64,000 bases of DNA, taken from assembly GCA_016708315.1 (NCBI GenBank), contig JADJGC010000023.1:310001-374000 (forward strand), in the 5' to 3' direction. Shown here piece by piece: positions 25,527-35,433 of the stretch (position 1 is the stretch's first letter; every line of letters begins with the position of its first letter). Source of the stretch: a bacterium (GTDB lineage Bacteria > Zixibacteria > MSB-5A5 > CAIYYT01). The notes under the pieces were generated by a model. That model had not been told where the DNA came from. It was given only the letters and a program-made list of their open reading frames with translations, and made no database searches. A program made the position numbers and the translations under genes.

Positions 25527-26849
25527 ATGGCAATTAAATGGCGATCGAAGAAGTTCCTCTTTGCCGCAATCGGAGCGGCGGTAATCATTATCGTGGCAAT
25601 CACTATGTCTTCCGGTTCAGGCACCGAAGCCACGCAAATCCAAGCCGACTTGGCATTTAACGACGACATCTCAGAAATCGTTTCGGCATCGGGACGCATT
25701 CAACCTCAAACCAAGGTTGATATCACTTCCGAAGTATCCGCGCAGATTATCAACCTGTTTGTTAAAGAAGGCGATCTCGTCGAACGCGGCCAGCGCCTGA
25801 TCTTGCTCGACACTATTCAGCTTCAATCAGATGTCTCGCAATCGCGATACAGCCTCGATGAAATCACTTCGCGTGCAGAAGCCGCCAAAGCGCAGCTCGA
25901 AATCGACAAGCTCGAAGCCGAACGCCAGCAGAAGCTCTTCGAACGCGATCTTGGCACCGAAAACGCCGCCACCAACGCTCGCTATGGCTACGAAAATTCT
26001 GCCGCCAACTATCGTGCTATGCTCTCCCAGGTCGAAACGGCACGAGCCGGCCTCGAAAAAGCCAGCGACAACCTCACCAAAACATTGATCAAAGCCCCAA
26101 TGGCCGGTGTTGTCACCTTCCTAAGCGTGGAAGTCGGTGAAATTTCTCAGGCTCAGACCGCGTTTACTCAGGGAAAGACATTGATGACCATTGCCGATCT
26201 GTCCGTCTTTGAAGTCGAAATCGATGTCGACGAAAGCGAAATCGCCAAGATTCAACTTGGACAAAAAGCCAAAATCAAAGTCGACGCATATCGTGATACT
26301 TCTTTCGCCGGTACAGTCGTCGAAATCGGCAATTCAGCGCTCATCGCCAACGAAGGCAGCGACAACTACACCACCAGCTTCCGGGTCAAAGTCCGCTTCG
26401 ATACATCGGAGGTCACTTTCCGTCCCGGCATGTCCGCAACCGTCGATATTACGACCAACACCGCAGAAAATGCATTGTTGATTCCTTATGCCGCATTGGT
26501 TACCCGCGAATTCGATCCTGACTCGCTCAAAGCAAAAACAGAGACTTCCGGCGGAGGCATCATCCAACAAGCCAATGCCGCTGAGACATCGGACCAAAGC
26601 GACGAGTCCGCTAAGAAAAAGAAAAGTGCCAAGATCAAGAAGTCGGGAATCTTCGTCGTCAATAACGGCAAGGCGCGCTTCGTCGAAATCACGACCGGCA
26701 TTGCTGACGAACGCAATATCGTCGCAATCACCGGAATTGCCCCCGGTGATACCGTAATCTCCGGCTCTTACCAGACCCTGCGCAAGATCGCCGAAAATGA
26801 CCTGGTCACAATCGAGCAGGCTTCACTCGACAAGATGAAAGAGAAGTAG
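25527..26849 (+). CDS. HlyD/MacA-type periplasmic adaptor of an ABC efflux system
   Basis: A 440-residue membrane-fusion protein. One N-terminal membrane anchor (residues 7-28, FLFAAIGAAVIIIVAITM) leads to a lipoyl half-motif (ISEIVSASGRIQPQTKVDI), a helical hairpin rich in Glu/Ala (about 100-180), the second lipoyl half (LIKAPMAGVVTFLSVEVGE) and a beta-barrel domain. A Lys-rich insert (KKKKSAKIKK, near 370) breaks the C-terminal part. GGGAG precedes the ATG. It heads a run with two permeases and, converging, a TolC-like gene, and should bridge permease and outer-membrane channel. Confidence 0.93.
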   Translation: MAIKWRSKKFLFAAIGAAVIIIVAITMSSGSGTEATQIQADLAFNDDISEIVSASGRIQPQTKVDITSEVSAQIINLFVKEGDLVERGQRLILLDTIQLQSDVSQSRYSLDEITSRAEAAKAQLEIDKLEAERQQKLFERDLGTENAATNARYGYENSAANYRAMLSQVETARAGLEKASDNLTKTLIKAPMAGVVTFLSVEVGEISQAQTAFTQGKTLMTIADLSVFEVEIDVDESEIAKIQLGQKAKIKVDAYRDTSFAGTVVEIGNSALIANEGSDNYTTSFRVKVRFDTSEVTFRPGMSATVDITTNTAENALLIPYAALVTREFDPDSLKAKTETSGGGIIQQANAAETSDQSDESAKKKKSAKIKKSGIFVVNNGKARFVEITTGIADERNIVAITGIAPGDTVISGSYQTLRKIAENDLVTIEQASLDKMKEK

Positions 26850-26879
26850 CCGCAGGCTCTCGCCGCGGTTGAGAACCCG

Positions 26880-28103
26880 ATGATACTTGTCTCCCTGATT
26901 CGCGAGTCGCTCGCCGCTCTTTGGGCAAACCGACTCCGTTCATTCCTAACCGTCCTTGGTATGACCTTGGGTGTGACATCCGTCATCGCCATCGTCTCAA
27001 CTGTCGAAGGAATGCAGACCAATCTCGAAGACGCTTTCGCTTCACTTGGTTCCAATACTTTCATGGTCACGCGCTTCGGTTTCGGTCTTTCGATGCAGGA
27101 CTACCTCGAACGCATGCACCGTCGCAAATTGACTCGCAGTCTCGTTGAACCAATTCGCGAAGGCTGCCCTGATTGCGCTGAAGTCGGCGCCGAGGCTTAT
27201 GCCTCTTCGACCATCAAGTACGGCTCGAAACGCATGAGCTGGGTGCAGGTCGAAGGCAACACACCCAATATTCTTGCCATGCGCGATCTCGATGTCGCAA
27301 TGGGACGCTACCTCTCTTGGGAAGACGACAGCCGCCGCAAACAGGTCGCATTCCTCGGTCATACCGTATACGATAAGCTGTTTGAAGGCATGAACGGGAT
27401 CGGCGAGAAGATTAGAATCGGCAAGGATGAATTCGTCGTCATCGGCGTTGCTGAAGCTCTCGGCGGAATGCTGGGCGGTGACATGGATGAATTCGTTGCT
27501 ATCCCGCTCTCAACACACCAGAAGATGTTCACCCAGCGCGGTAATCCGGTTAATCTCGTCATCAGTTCGGTCTCGCTTGAACGCCGCGAGCAAGCCATGG
27601 ATCAGGTCCGCGTCGTTTTGCGCTCCTCCCGACATGTATCGTATGACGACGAGGACGATTTCACCATCGTCACACCAGATGCGATTCTGAGCTTCATCAA
27701 CGACTTCACCCGCGGCTTCCGCATTGTACTGATTTCGCTCCCGTTGCTCTCGATTATCATCGGCGGTATTGTCATTATGAACATCATGATGATCTCAGTC
27801 ACCGAGCGAACCCGCGAAATTGGTATCCGCAAATCAATTGGTGCGCGTCGATTGCATATCCTCGCGCAATTCCTGTACGAATCAACATTCCTGTCATTAG
27901 TAGGCGGGGTAATGGGAATCTTCTTTGGAGTGCTCATCGGCGAAAAGATTCTCACCTCACTGCTTGATATCTTCGTCACACCTACCACCTTGGCAATAAC
28001 TCTCGGTTTTGGTATTTCCATGGGTGTCGGGCTGTTTTTCGGAATCTATCCTGCGGTACGCGCATCGCGATTCGACCCTATCAAGGCACTCAGCTATGAC
28101 TAA
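26880..28103 (+). CDS. MacB/FtsX-type ABC permease A
   Basis: A 407-residue permease with the MacB_PCD-FtsX layout: one N-terminal membrane segment (FLTVLGMTLGVTSVIAIVS), a periplasmic domain of about 220 residues, and three C-terminal segments beginning after residue 280 with the typical TERTREIGIRKSIGARR loop. There is no ATPase domain. It follows the adaptor by 30 bases and its stop overlaps the start of a second permease, so the two probably form a heterodimer. A partner ATP-binding subunit is not encoded nearby. Confidence 0.93.
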   Translation: MILVSLIRESLAALWANRLRSFLTVLGMTLGVTSVIAIVSTVEGMQTNLEDAFASLGSNTFMVTRFGFGLSMQDYLERMHRRKLTRSLVEPIREGCPDCAEVGAEAYASSTIKYGSKRMSWVQVEGNTPNILAMRDLDVAMGRYLSWEDDSRRKQVAFLGHTVYDKLFEGMNGIGEKIRIGKDEFVVIGVAEALGGMLGGDMDEFVAIPLSTHQKMFTQRGNPVNLVISSVSLERREQAMDQVRVVLRSSRHVSYDDEDDFTIVTPDAILSFINDFTRGFRIVLISLPLLSIIIGGIVIMNIMMISVTERTREIGIRKSIGARRLHILAQFLYESTFLSLVGGVMGIFFGVLIGEKILTSLLDIFVTPTTLAITLGFGISMGVGLFFGIYPAVRASRFDPIKALSYD

Positions 28104-29349
28104 TTGGTCGCAAAGGATCTGGGAAACCCGCGAAGGAATGATTCTCGCGCTCGATGCCGTCCGCGCCAACAAGTTCCGCAGCCTGATGACCATCATCGGC
28201 GTTATGGTCGGCGTAGGTGCGGTGATACTCGTGAATACTATCATGGACGGTTTCACGGCTTACGCGGAATCTTCGATCGACAAAATCGGCAGCAACGTGA
28301 TGTACATTATCCAATATGACGAAGGCACCGATTGGGAAAACATGACCGAGGAAGAACGCCGCCGCAAAGACATCACGATGGACGAAGCTTATGCCATTCA
28401 AGAGATGTGTCCGCTGGTGGAAGCTGTTGGCCCGCAAAAACGCGCGCAAAATAACATCGCCAAATACAACAACCGCTCAATCCGCACACCCGATGACTTC
28501 CGCGGATGCTGGCCAACACAGATGATTGTAACCAATCGCGAAGTGTCCCATGGCCGTTTCTTTGACGACAACGATATGCAACGCGAAGCGATGGTCTGTG
28601 TAATCGGTCCTGAAATTGCCGACGCCTTGTTCGACACCCATGAAGAGGCGGTCGGCAAGGTGATTCGAATCAATGGTTGGAATTTCACCGTTCTCGGTGT
28701 CCAGGCGCGCGTAGATGACTTTTTCGGCATCAGCGAAAATGACTTTATCTTCATTCCGATGACAACCTTCGACCGGCTCTATCCCAACGAGAAATCGGTA
28801 ACCCTCATGTGCAGCGCTGTTTCGCGCATGCAATTCGGCGAGGCAATGGACCAGGTCATCAACGCTCTAAGGCGCGTTCGCAAGGTCCGTCCCGACGAAC
28901 CCAACAACTTCGGCATTCTCACGCAGGATCGTTTCAAGGACGAGGTCGCCGGTATCACCTCCAAGGTCCAGCTCGGCGCAACTGCCGTGGCTTGCGTCGG
29001 TTTGATGGTGGGTGTAATCGGTGTAATGAACATCATGTTGGTCGCTGTCACCCAGCGTACTCGTGAAATCGGCGTTCGCAAAGCCGTAGGCGCCCGCAAG
29101 CACAACATCATGTTCCAGTTTCTCGTCGAAGCTGCCACCCTTACAATGATGGGAGGCCTGATCGGCATTATCTTTGGCGCCGGTCTCGGTTGGCTAGTGA
29201 CAACATTGTTGGAATGGAAGTATTTCTTCTCGCCCGCGTGGGCGATTATTGGCTTGGTTCTATCTGCTGGAACTGGAATTGTCTCGGGGCTTTATCCTGC
29301 TTGGCGTGCCGCTCGAACCGATCCTATCGTTGCCTTGCGCTACGAATAA
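28096..29349 (+). CDS. MacB/FtsX-type ABC permease B
   Basis: A 417-residue paralogue of the preceding permease: membrane segment SLMTIIGVMVGVGAVILVN, periplasmic domain, then VTQRTREIGVRKAVGARK and three C-terminal membrane segments ending with YPAWRAARTDPIVALRYE, a conserved FtsX-family tail. The ATG at 28096 overlaps the end of permease A; the longer open frame to 28009 lies inside that gene and is not used. No ATPase domain. Confidence 0.92.
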   Translation: MTNWSQRIWETREGMILALDAVRANKFRSLMTIIGVMVGVGAVILVNTIMDGFTAYAESSIDKIGSNVMYIIQYDEGTDWENMTEEERRRKDITMDEAYAIQEMCPLVEAVGPQKRAQNNIAKYNNRSIRTPDDFRGCWPTQMIVTNREVSHGRFFDDNDMQREAMVCVIGPEIADALFDTHEEAVGKVIRINGWNFTVLGVQARVDDFFGISENDFIFIPMTTFDRLYPNEKSVTLMCSAVSRMQFGEAMDQVINALRRVRKVRPDEPNNFGILTQDRFKDEVAGITSKVQLGATAVACVGLMVGVIGVMNIMLVAVTQRTREIGVRKAVGARKHNIMFQFLVEAATLTMMGGLIGIIFGAGLGWLVTTLLEWKYFFSPAWAIIGLVLSAGTGIVSGLYPAWRAARTDPIVALRYE

Positions 29350-29355
29350 CTGCTG

Positions 29356-30667
29356 CTAATCAATCTCCGGCCAGTACGACAACGCCCTCTTTAGCTCAAT
29401 CTGCGACATCAGCAGATTGTACTTATCCTGCAATGATTCCATCTCGATCTGCTGGACTTCCAGCTCGGTGTCGAGATAATCGGCGTTGGTTATGACGCCG
29501 GTGCTGTAAGCAACCGAGGCTATCTCCATCGCCTTGCGTGCAAGAATCAGTTTCTCCGAAGTGATCTTCGACTTTGCGGATATCTTCGAAACTTCCTCAC
29601 GATGCAGTCGAACTACCGTCTCAAACTCGCTGGTTAAACGCTCTATCTCCAACTCCAACGATTCCTGCTTTGCCAGTTCCTCGGCGCGCCTGCTCTTGGA
29701 ATAACCACCGTCAAAGAGTTCGTAGTTGAGCGAAACACCGCCAGCGTAATTGAACAAAAGCTTATCAGGATCGGGCATATAACTATTCTTCCATCCAGCA
29801 GAGCTAAACAGCGACACCGTTGGTCGTAGCCGTTCCATTCCCAGTGTCAGGTTCGAGATCTCCTGCTGTTTGCGATTTGACACCACTTCCGGTTTGGATC
29901 TGATCTGCTCACCAACTCTCGTTTCGTCAAGATTCGGTTCGTCTATCGTGAGACCCGACAGCTGTTCAGTCACTTTAATCACACTGCCCGTATCGCCCAG
30001 TACTTCGCTCAGCCGGTGCAGGGCAATCTTCAGTTCGGCATCCGCAATCGCGATTTGTTCCTGATAGACCTTCAATTGCATCTCGCTCTTGAGCAAGTCA
30101 AACTGCGAAACCAATCCCAAGTCATACTTCGTCTGCGCGTCATTAAGATGTTTCTGCGAAATGGCAAGGTACTCCTCTAACAACCGACGCTGCTCCACAA
30201 CCAGTGCGGCAGTCGCATAGACCCGCACCACTTGATAGGCGACTCCCTGCTTGGTTCCAAGAACCACGACTTCACTCAATTCCTTGCCCAGAATTGCCTG
30301 TCCAACCCGTTTGCGCCGTTTCCCCCAATCGAACAAGCGGTACTTTCCCGAAAGCTTGGTGTCGACCATGTTATGTGTTCCGGTTGAGATCTCGGGCATA
30401 GGGGACAGCCAACGGCAGCTTGATCTCTATTTCCGACAACCGTGAGACATAAGTGTATGTCCCGCTTAAATCTATGGTCGGCAGAAAAGCGCTTCGAGCT
30501 GCATCAATCCGGCCGTCATTTTCATTAATCCGACTCTCTGCAACAGCAATGGCCCGATTCGATTGAATCGCCTTATCAAGCGCTTCAGCCAAAGTCATCC
30601 CGAAGAGATTACTGCAAAGAACGAAAACCAGACCCACTATTGCTGCAATTTGAACCATGCGAGGCAT
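29356..30667 (-). pseudogene. TolC-family outer-membrane efflux protein, frameshifted
   Basis: The first part (from about 30667) has a signal peptide and a TolC start (TLAEALDKAIQSNRAIAVAE, then FLPTIDLSGTYTYVS) and ends at a TAA after PLAVPYA. The rest continues in another frame (PEISTGTHNMVDTKLSGKY) through a full TolC repeat with long helices and KDEYNLL-like tail to 29356. One extra base is present near 30401-30404 (a run of four G on the plus strand); with three, the two halves join smoothly. The rest of the gene is undamaged, which favours a recent mutation or a sequence error. It converges with the adaptor/permease operon and would supply the outer-membrane channel. Start codon uncertain. 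Confidence 0.87.
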
Positions 30668-30811
30668 ATTCAAATATTGTGAAGGTGAAGGTCACAAGCA
30701 AGTGATTTTCATTACCGGCGAACATTCCCGTTGGAATTTCGTATATCATTGGTGAGCTTCGGCTCATCGACAATTCGTTATAATCCGAGACTCTTGTTTA
30801 GGACAATTCCA

Positions 30812-32326
30812 ATGCTTAGAAAATCCGCACTCATCATCTTCCTGGTTCTGACAATCTTGGCAGTCGTCGTGGCGCTCAAAGACGATAAACGAGTCACCAC
30901 AACTTCCAACGAAGCCTACGAACATTATCTCGCCGGCACTGAATGGATGGAGAATTTCTATTTCCGTCAGGCAATGGAAGAACTTGAACAAGCAGTTAAG
31001 CTCGACTCTAATTTTGCCATGGCACAAGCCAGTCTCGCCCAAGTTTATGCTTCCCGTGGATTCACAAAGAAATTCGAAGAAATGAAAGTGACCGCGCTTG
31101 CCAATCGCTCCTTTGTTTCGCACCGCGAACAGCTGCAGCTTGATATCTTCAAAGCACAATGGGAGGGTCGTTTGGACGAGGCATTCACATTGACCCAGGA
31201 TTTCCTTCGCCAATTCCCCGAAGATCAGGATGCCTTGACTACCATGGCTTATCAGGAGTTTGCGCGGGAACATTACGAGGAATCTCTCGCGCTATTTCAA
31301 TCTGTGCTAAAGATAAACCCCCGCTATGCCCCTGCATTCAATATGATCGGCTACCTGAATTTCTATCTTGGCCGTTATGATGAAGCTCTCGCGATGCTTG
31401 ACAAATACATCGAACTCAGTCGCGAACAGGCAAATCCGCACGATTCGCGCGGTGAAATCCTTCATTCTGTTGGAAGATACGAAGAAGCAATCGCCGAATT
31501 TCGCCAGGCATTCAATATCAACCCCGATTTTGATTTCGCCACGCTTCACATGGCGCAGTCTTATCAGCAACTGGGACAAAATGACCAGGCTGATTACTGC
31601 TACCGTATACTCTTCGATCAAGGTCCCGCTGAAGCCAAGAAGCTCCAATACCACATTGGTTGGGCCGGCATGTTGATTCAACGTGAGGACTATGATTCTG
31701 CTCGGAGCATGTTAGAGGTCGTATTCCGCGAGGATTCTACCGGCGAAAAGAATGTCCTAGGCGATGCCTGCCGTCTGCTCGGCGCGATCTACTATCGAAT
31801 TGAGAACCTCGACTCCCTGAAACTCGCTTGGGCGTGCGCTCGCGAATACCTTGACAAGGAAGTAGCAAAGAAGCCACAACTGGCGGACGATCGCGGCATA
31901 CTGCAGTATCGCCGCTTCATGGATGCAACGGAGTTTGACTTATCGGGACGCAACGAGGATGCGCTAAAAGTGTTCGGCGAGCTCGTGACTACCGCCATGA
32001 CCCCCGAAGAGAAACTCGGCTACCGAATTTACTATGCCAATGTTCTTCGCCGCAACAATCAGTTGGATTTGGCGATATCCGAACTTCAGAAGAATCTCTC
32101 TATCAACCCGAATCACGGCAAGACCCTGCTGAGACTGGCAGACGTTTATGAAACTGCCGGCGATCAGGCATCCGCGCTGGCTTATCGTCAACGAGCTGTC
32201 GATCTTTGGAAGAACGCTGATTCCGATTTTATCCCTTTGGTAAAATTGCGCGAGAAGCTCGAATCGTCGCTGGCATCTTCGCCACGAACCGTGGACACGC
32301 CGTCCGCCCCGGCTTCAAATAATTAG
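30812..32326 (+). CDS. Membrane-anchored TPR protein
   Basis: A 504-residue protein with one N-terminal hydrophobic segment (SALIIFLVLTILAVVVAL) that acts as anchor or signal, then tetratricopeptide repeats through most of the length: clear units at ALFQSVLKINPRYAPAFNMIGYLNFYLGRYDEA, and again near residues 225-260 and 410-450. A short Pro/Ser-rich tail ends the protein. It is a scaffold for protein contacts; partners unknown. ATG 30812 with AGGA upstream is chosen over an earlier frame start at 30731. It is divergent from the TolC-like gene. Confidence 0.85.
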   Translation: MLRKSALIIFLVLTILAVVVALKDDKRVTTTSNEAYEHYLAGTEWMENFYFRQAMEELEQAVKLDSNFAMAQASLAQVYASRGFTKKFEEMKVTALANRSFVSHREQLQLDIFKAQWEGRLDEAFTLTQDFLRQFPEDQDALTTMAYQEFAREHYEESLALFQSVLKINPRYAPAFNMIGYLNFYLGRYDEALAMLDKYIELSREQANPHDSRGEILHSVGRYEEAIAEFRQAFNINPDFDFATLHMAQSYQQLGQNDQADYCYRILFDQGPAEAKKLQYHIGWAGMLIQREDYDSARSMLEVVFREDSTGEKNVLGDACRLLGAIYYRIENLDSLKLAWACAREYLDKEVAKKPQLADDRGILQYRRFMDATEFDLSGRNEDALKVFGELVTTAMTPEEKLGYRIYYANVLRRNNQLDLAISELQKNLSINPNHGKTLLRLADVYETAGDQASALAYRQRAVDLWKNADSDFIPLVKLREKLESSLASSPRTVDTPSAPASNN

Positions 32327-32342
32327 CTGTTGCTGACTCGAC

Positions 32343-32759
32343 CTACTCGCCGATTATCTTGATCAATACCCTTTTGCGACGTTTGCCGTCGAACTCGCCG
32401 TAGAAAATCTGCTCCCACGGCCCAAAATCAAGTTTGCCTTCCGTAATCGCCACGACCACTTCCCGTCCCATAATCGTCCGCTTCAGGTGCGCATCGGCGT
32501 TGTCTTCATAGCCATTGTGGCGATATTGCGAATGCGGCTTCTCGGGCGCAAGCTTCTCCAGCCACTGTTCGTAATCCTGATGCAGTCCCGACTCGTCATC
32601 GTTAATGAACACACTTGCGGTGATGTGCATCGCATTACACAGTAGCAACCCTTCTCTGACACCGCTTTCATGCAGACATTCCTCGACCTCGGGAGTGATA
32701 TTGATCAGTTGCCGACGCGACGCAGTTTCAATCCACATTTCTTTCCGATAGCTCTTCAT
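32343..32759 (-). CDS. YjbQ family (UPF0047) protein
   Basis: A 138-residue protein that covers the whole UPF0047/YjbQ domain. The conserved metal-site histidines are in CNAMHITASVFINDDESGLH, SQYRHN and DAHLKRTIMG. Family members have secondary thiamine-phosphate synthase activity in vitro, but their true role is unclear. GGGAG lies before the ATG. The next gene upstream on the same strand is the YjdF-like membrane protein, 17 bases away, so they may be cotranscribed. Confidence 0.92.
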   Translation of the reverse strand: MKSYRKEMWIETASRRQLINITPEVEECLHESGVREGLLLCNAMHITASVFINDDESGLHQDYEQWLEKLAPEKPHSQYRHNGYEDNADAHLKRTIMGREVVVAITEGKLDFGPWEQIFYGEFDGKRRKRVLIKIIGE

Positions 32760-32776
32760 AACAACTCCCGCCTTCC

Positions 32777-33514
32777 CTATCTATGTCCACCTTCACCATC
32801 ACGCCGTTTGCGGTACTCCCGAAATTTCACTTCGCCAAGCGGAGTCTTGTCCTTGATCTTCAGACTATCGCGAAGCTCGGCACTGAAATCGCGATGATAG
32901 CGCCAGTTGATCACTGCCACAATCGCCATTCCCAATGCCGCACCCAAAGATGCCAGCCCCATATCTTTGTGGGCATCCCAAATGTCGCCTTGGGTGCCAA
33001 GGTATGCCATTCCCAGTTCACCGCCGAATACCTCTGCAACCAACCATTCGATCAACTCATAGAGCATCGAAAGCGACATTACCAGTTCTACCGGCAAATA
33101 GTAGCTCCAGGCGCCTTTCGCTTGGACAATGCGCATGAAGGTCTCACGAACCGGATAACAAAGTAAGAACCCGAACAAGAAATGTACCATGCGGTCAAAT
33201 TGATTCCGCTCAAATCCAAACAACTCGTTGAGCGAAAAACCAAGCGTTGAGGTCCAATTCTCGTACGGAACTTCCGCATACGTGTAGTGTGATCCGATCG
33301 TATGCAGACACAAGAAGACAAACATCAGGATGTAGGATACATTGCTGAATCGAAATCGGTTGCGGGTATAGATCAGAACAGCGATGAAAACCACTGTTAG
33401 GACATTCTCCAGCACCCAATCCGAGAAATGCGAAGGCTGGTATGCCCAAAACAACCACCAGGCGCAGAACAACGCCAGTAGTTTTGTTCTCAATTCGAAT
33501 CTTGAAGATGCCAT
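32777..33514 (-). CDS. YjdF-like (DUF2238) membrane protein
   Basis: A 245-residue inner-membrane protein with five to seven hydrophobic segments. The DUF2238 pattern is visible: DRMVHFLFGFLLCYPVRE, then YELIEWLVAEVFGGELG and GTQGDIWDAHKDMGLASLGA, with conserved His, Glu and Asp residues in or near the membrane. Function unknown. ATG 33514 with GGTAGTAAG upstream is chosen; the frame extends upstream to 33580 without support. Confidence 0.88.
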   Translation of the reverse strand: MASSRFELRTKLLALFCAWWLFWAYQPSHFSDWVLENVLTVVFIAVLIYTRNRFRFSNVSYILMFVFLCLHTIGSHYTYAEVPYENWTSTLGFSLNELFGFERNQFDRMVHFLFGFLLCYPVRETFMRIVQAKGAWSYYLPVELVMSLSMLYELIEWLVAEVFGGELGMAYLGTQGDIWDAHKDMGLASLGAALGMAIVAVINWRYHRDFSAELRDSLKIKDKTPLGEVKFREYRKRRDGEGGHR

Positions 33515-33937
33515 CTTACTACCAAATATCACAGAGTTCTTGAAGATAGACAAATTGAGACTTTGATAAATGCATCTCAATCTTGCCGGCTCTTCGGGTG
33601 CAACAATTCATTCTCGAATATCTGTGGCTCGATTCGAGCTTGTTCGCTTCGTTTTGTTGTGAATTCAATGGTAAACAAAGTCCGCTTTTGACCGCTAAAA
33701 GCTATATGCTCGACCATCCGGGTCGCACTATCCCCCTTCCCAAAAATCGGTTGACAAAGAACTGCCATAGGCGTAATATGCCGAATCTATTTTTTGCGCA
33801 AGTTCTAAGCATTGCGCGTCTTGGGAGTAACGGGAGAGTGCGGAAGCCTTAGTGGCGCTCCATTGACAGGCGACAAAGACGCATTTGATCCTGACAGTAC
33901 AGGTTGACTCATTTTTTTTCTTATCATGGAGACGATA
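33515..33937. other. Intergenic region, no supported gene
   Basis: About 420 bases between a divergent pair. An 89-codon frame (33583-33852) has arginine-rich, low-complexity composition and no ribosome-binding site and is not accepted. A small inverted repeat (GCGCA/TGCGC, about 33797-33818) and a TTGACA near 33869 without a matching -10 are visible. The 5' part of the porin transcript probably lies here. Confidence 0.5.
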
Positions 33938-35419
33938 ATGAGAATTAGCAGGTTAACGACGCTTTCGCTGATGGTTGTCGTCCTCTTATCCGGGGTGGTT
34001 ATGGCCGGAGGGTGGCAGTATTCGGGGGTCGGTGCACGGGCAAAGGCATTGGGAGGCGCATATCGCGGACTTTCCGATGACGGCGCAGGTGCCTACTATA
34101 ACCCGGGCGGGTTGGCATTCTTAACAACCAACTACTTCAATCTCACCGCCGAATTCGCCGGTCCGAGACCCGAAGTTACGCCCAATTTCAACTCCAATGG
34201 TTACGAATTCGGCTACCTCAATGGCCAGACTCGTTATCCTGTCAAAGACAATGTCTACCTGATGGGAAACACCGCCTTGTTCTTCAAACCCAAAGGCTCA
34301 GATAAGATCACCTTTGGCGCCGCTCTCTATCAAATGTACGACCACAACGCGACGATGAACCTCTTCCAGATCTCCGATGCCTACAACAGTAAGCGTCAAG
34401 TCATGGAAGAAAATCATCGCTCCAACGTCGACGTCGTAACCTTCCAGCCGACTATTTCCTATAAGTTCTCTGATAAACTCGGAGTAGGCGTCGGTATTCA
34501 GATCAATCGCGGCGATCTTTGGATCGATCAGGTCGGCTTCGTCGATAATCCGTACGGCTATCCGCTTAATGTCCGTCCTTACGACAAGTTCCCGACGATC
34601 ACGTCCATCGACGGGTTCGGCTACGGAATTGGCGCCAATATCGGTTTCCAGTACAAGCCCAATGAAAAGGTCAGCTTTGGCGCAAACTTCATCTCCAGTT
34701 CGAAAATCAAGATCGATGGAGAATCAGTAGAGCGCATCTACTTCCCATTCAATCAAGGTATCGCCAACCTTTACAATGACCCGCAAGTCAACGGCATACC
34801 AAATCAGGCTGAAATCCGCGACACCTATTCCAACGGCAACGAGTGGATCGTCCTGAGCAACTTCGATGTCGATATGAAACTGCCGTCAGAATTCGGTGCT
34901 GGCGTTGCCATCCAGGCAAACGAACAGACCTTGGTCTCGGCGGATATTACCTATACCATGTGGTCGCAGTTTGATGACTTTGCGGTCGTCATAACTGAAC
35001 GTGATTTCCTCGGCTCGACTAACCCGCAAGCATCCGATATCTGGAAATCATTGCTTCAGGCGCCGCTGTATCGGTTCAACTGGGACGACGCAATTCGCCT
35101 CAGCCTCGGTCTCGAACGTGTAGTGAACGAACGCTGGACCGCGCGCTTCGGCTATATGTATGACGGCTCGCCGATTCCTGATGAAACCTTCAACCAGGTA
35201 TTTATCGATACCGGCAACAAACATCATCTCAATATCGGCGCCCGGTTCTTCCTCAATGAGAGAATTACCTTCGACGGTGCTTTTGAAGCGGTTTTTGCTG
35301 GTTCTCGTGAAGTCGGCGAAGCAACTGATGCCGATGGCAATGGCACTTGGGACAACTTCGGCGGCGAGTGGAAGACTAAGAGCTTCAATTCCACTTGGGC
35401 TCTTAACTATCGGTTTTAG
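33938..35419 (+). CDS. OmpP1/FadL/TodX-family outer-membrane protein
   Basis: A 493-residue beta-barrel. The signal peptide ends near VVMAGG; the mature start (GVGARAKALGGAYRGLSDDGAGAYYNPGGLAFL) is the family hallmark, where an N-terminal plug carries an NPAG-like motif. Many alternating strands follow, and the last residues WALNYRF end in Phe as expected for barrel insertion. Members import long-chain fatty acids or aromatics; the ligand is unknown. ATG 33938 is preferred over 33926 because GGAG lies seven bases before it. The esterase lipoprotein starts 14 bases downstream. Confidence 0.92.
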   Translation: MRISRLTTLSLMVVVLLSGVVMAGGWQYSGVGARAKALGGAYRGLSDDGAGAYYNPGGLAFLTTNYFNLTAEFAGPRPEVTPNFNSNGYEFGYLNGQTRYPVKDNVYLMGNTALFFKPKGSDKITFGAALYQMYDHNATMNLFQISDAYNSKRQVMEENHRSNVDVVTFQPTISYKFSDKLGVGVGIQINRGDLWIDQVGFVDNPYGYPLNVRPYDKFPTITSIDGFGYGIGANIGFQYKPNEKVSFGANFISSSKIKIDGESVERIYFPFNQGIANLYNDPQVNGIPNQAEIRDTYSNGNEWIVLSNFDVDMKLPSEFGAGVAIQANEQTLVSADITYTMWSQFDDFAVVITERDFLGSTNPQASDIWKSLLQAPLYRFNWDDAIRLSLGLERVVNERWTARFGYMYDGSPIPDETFNQVFIDTGNKHHLNIGARFFLNERITFDGAFEAVFAGSREVGEATDADGNGTWDNFGGEWKTKSFNSTWALNYRF

Positions 35420-35433
35420 GTGAGGTGTTGAAA

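Noticed and set aside
33583..33852. 89-codon open frame between YjdF-like gene and porin
   Set aside because: No ribosome-binding site, basic and low-complexity C-terminal half, and no protein-like pattern.
33797..33937. Possible riboswitch upstream of the porin
   Set aside because: Small hairpins are present, but no match to the conserved cores of known riboswitch classes could be made by eye.
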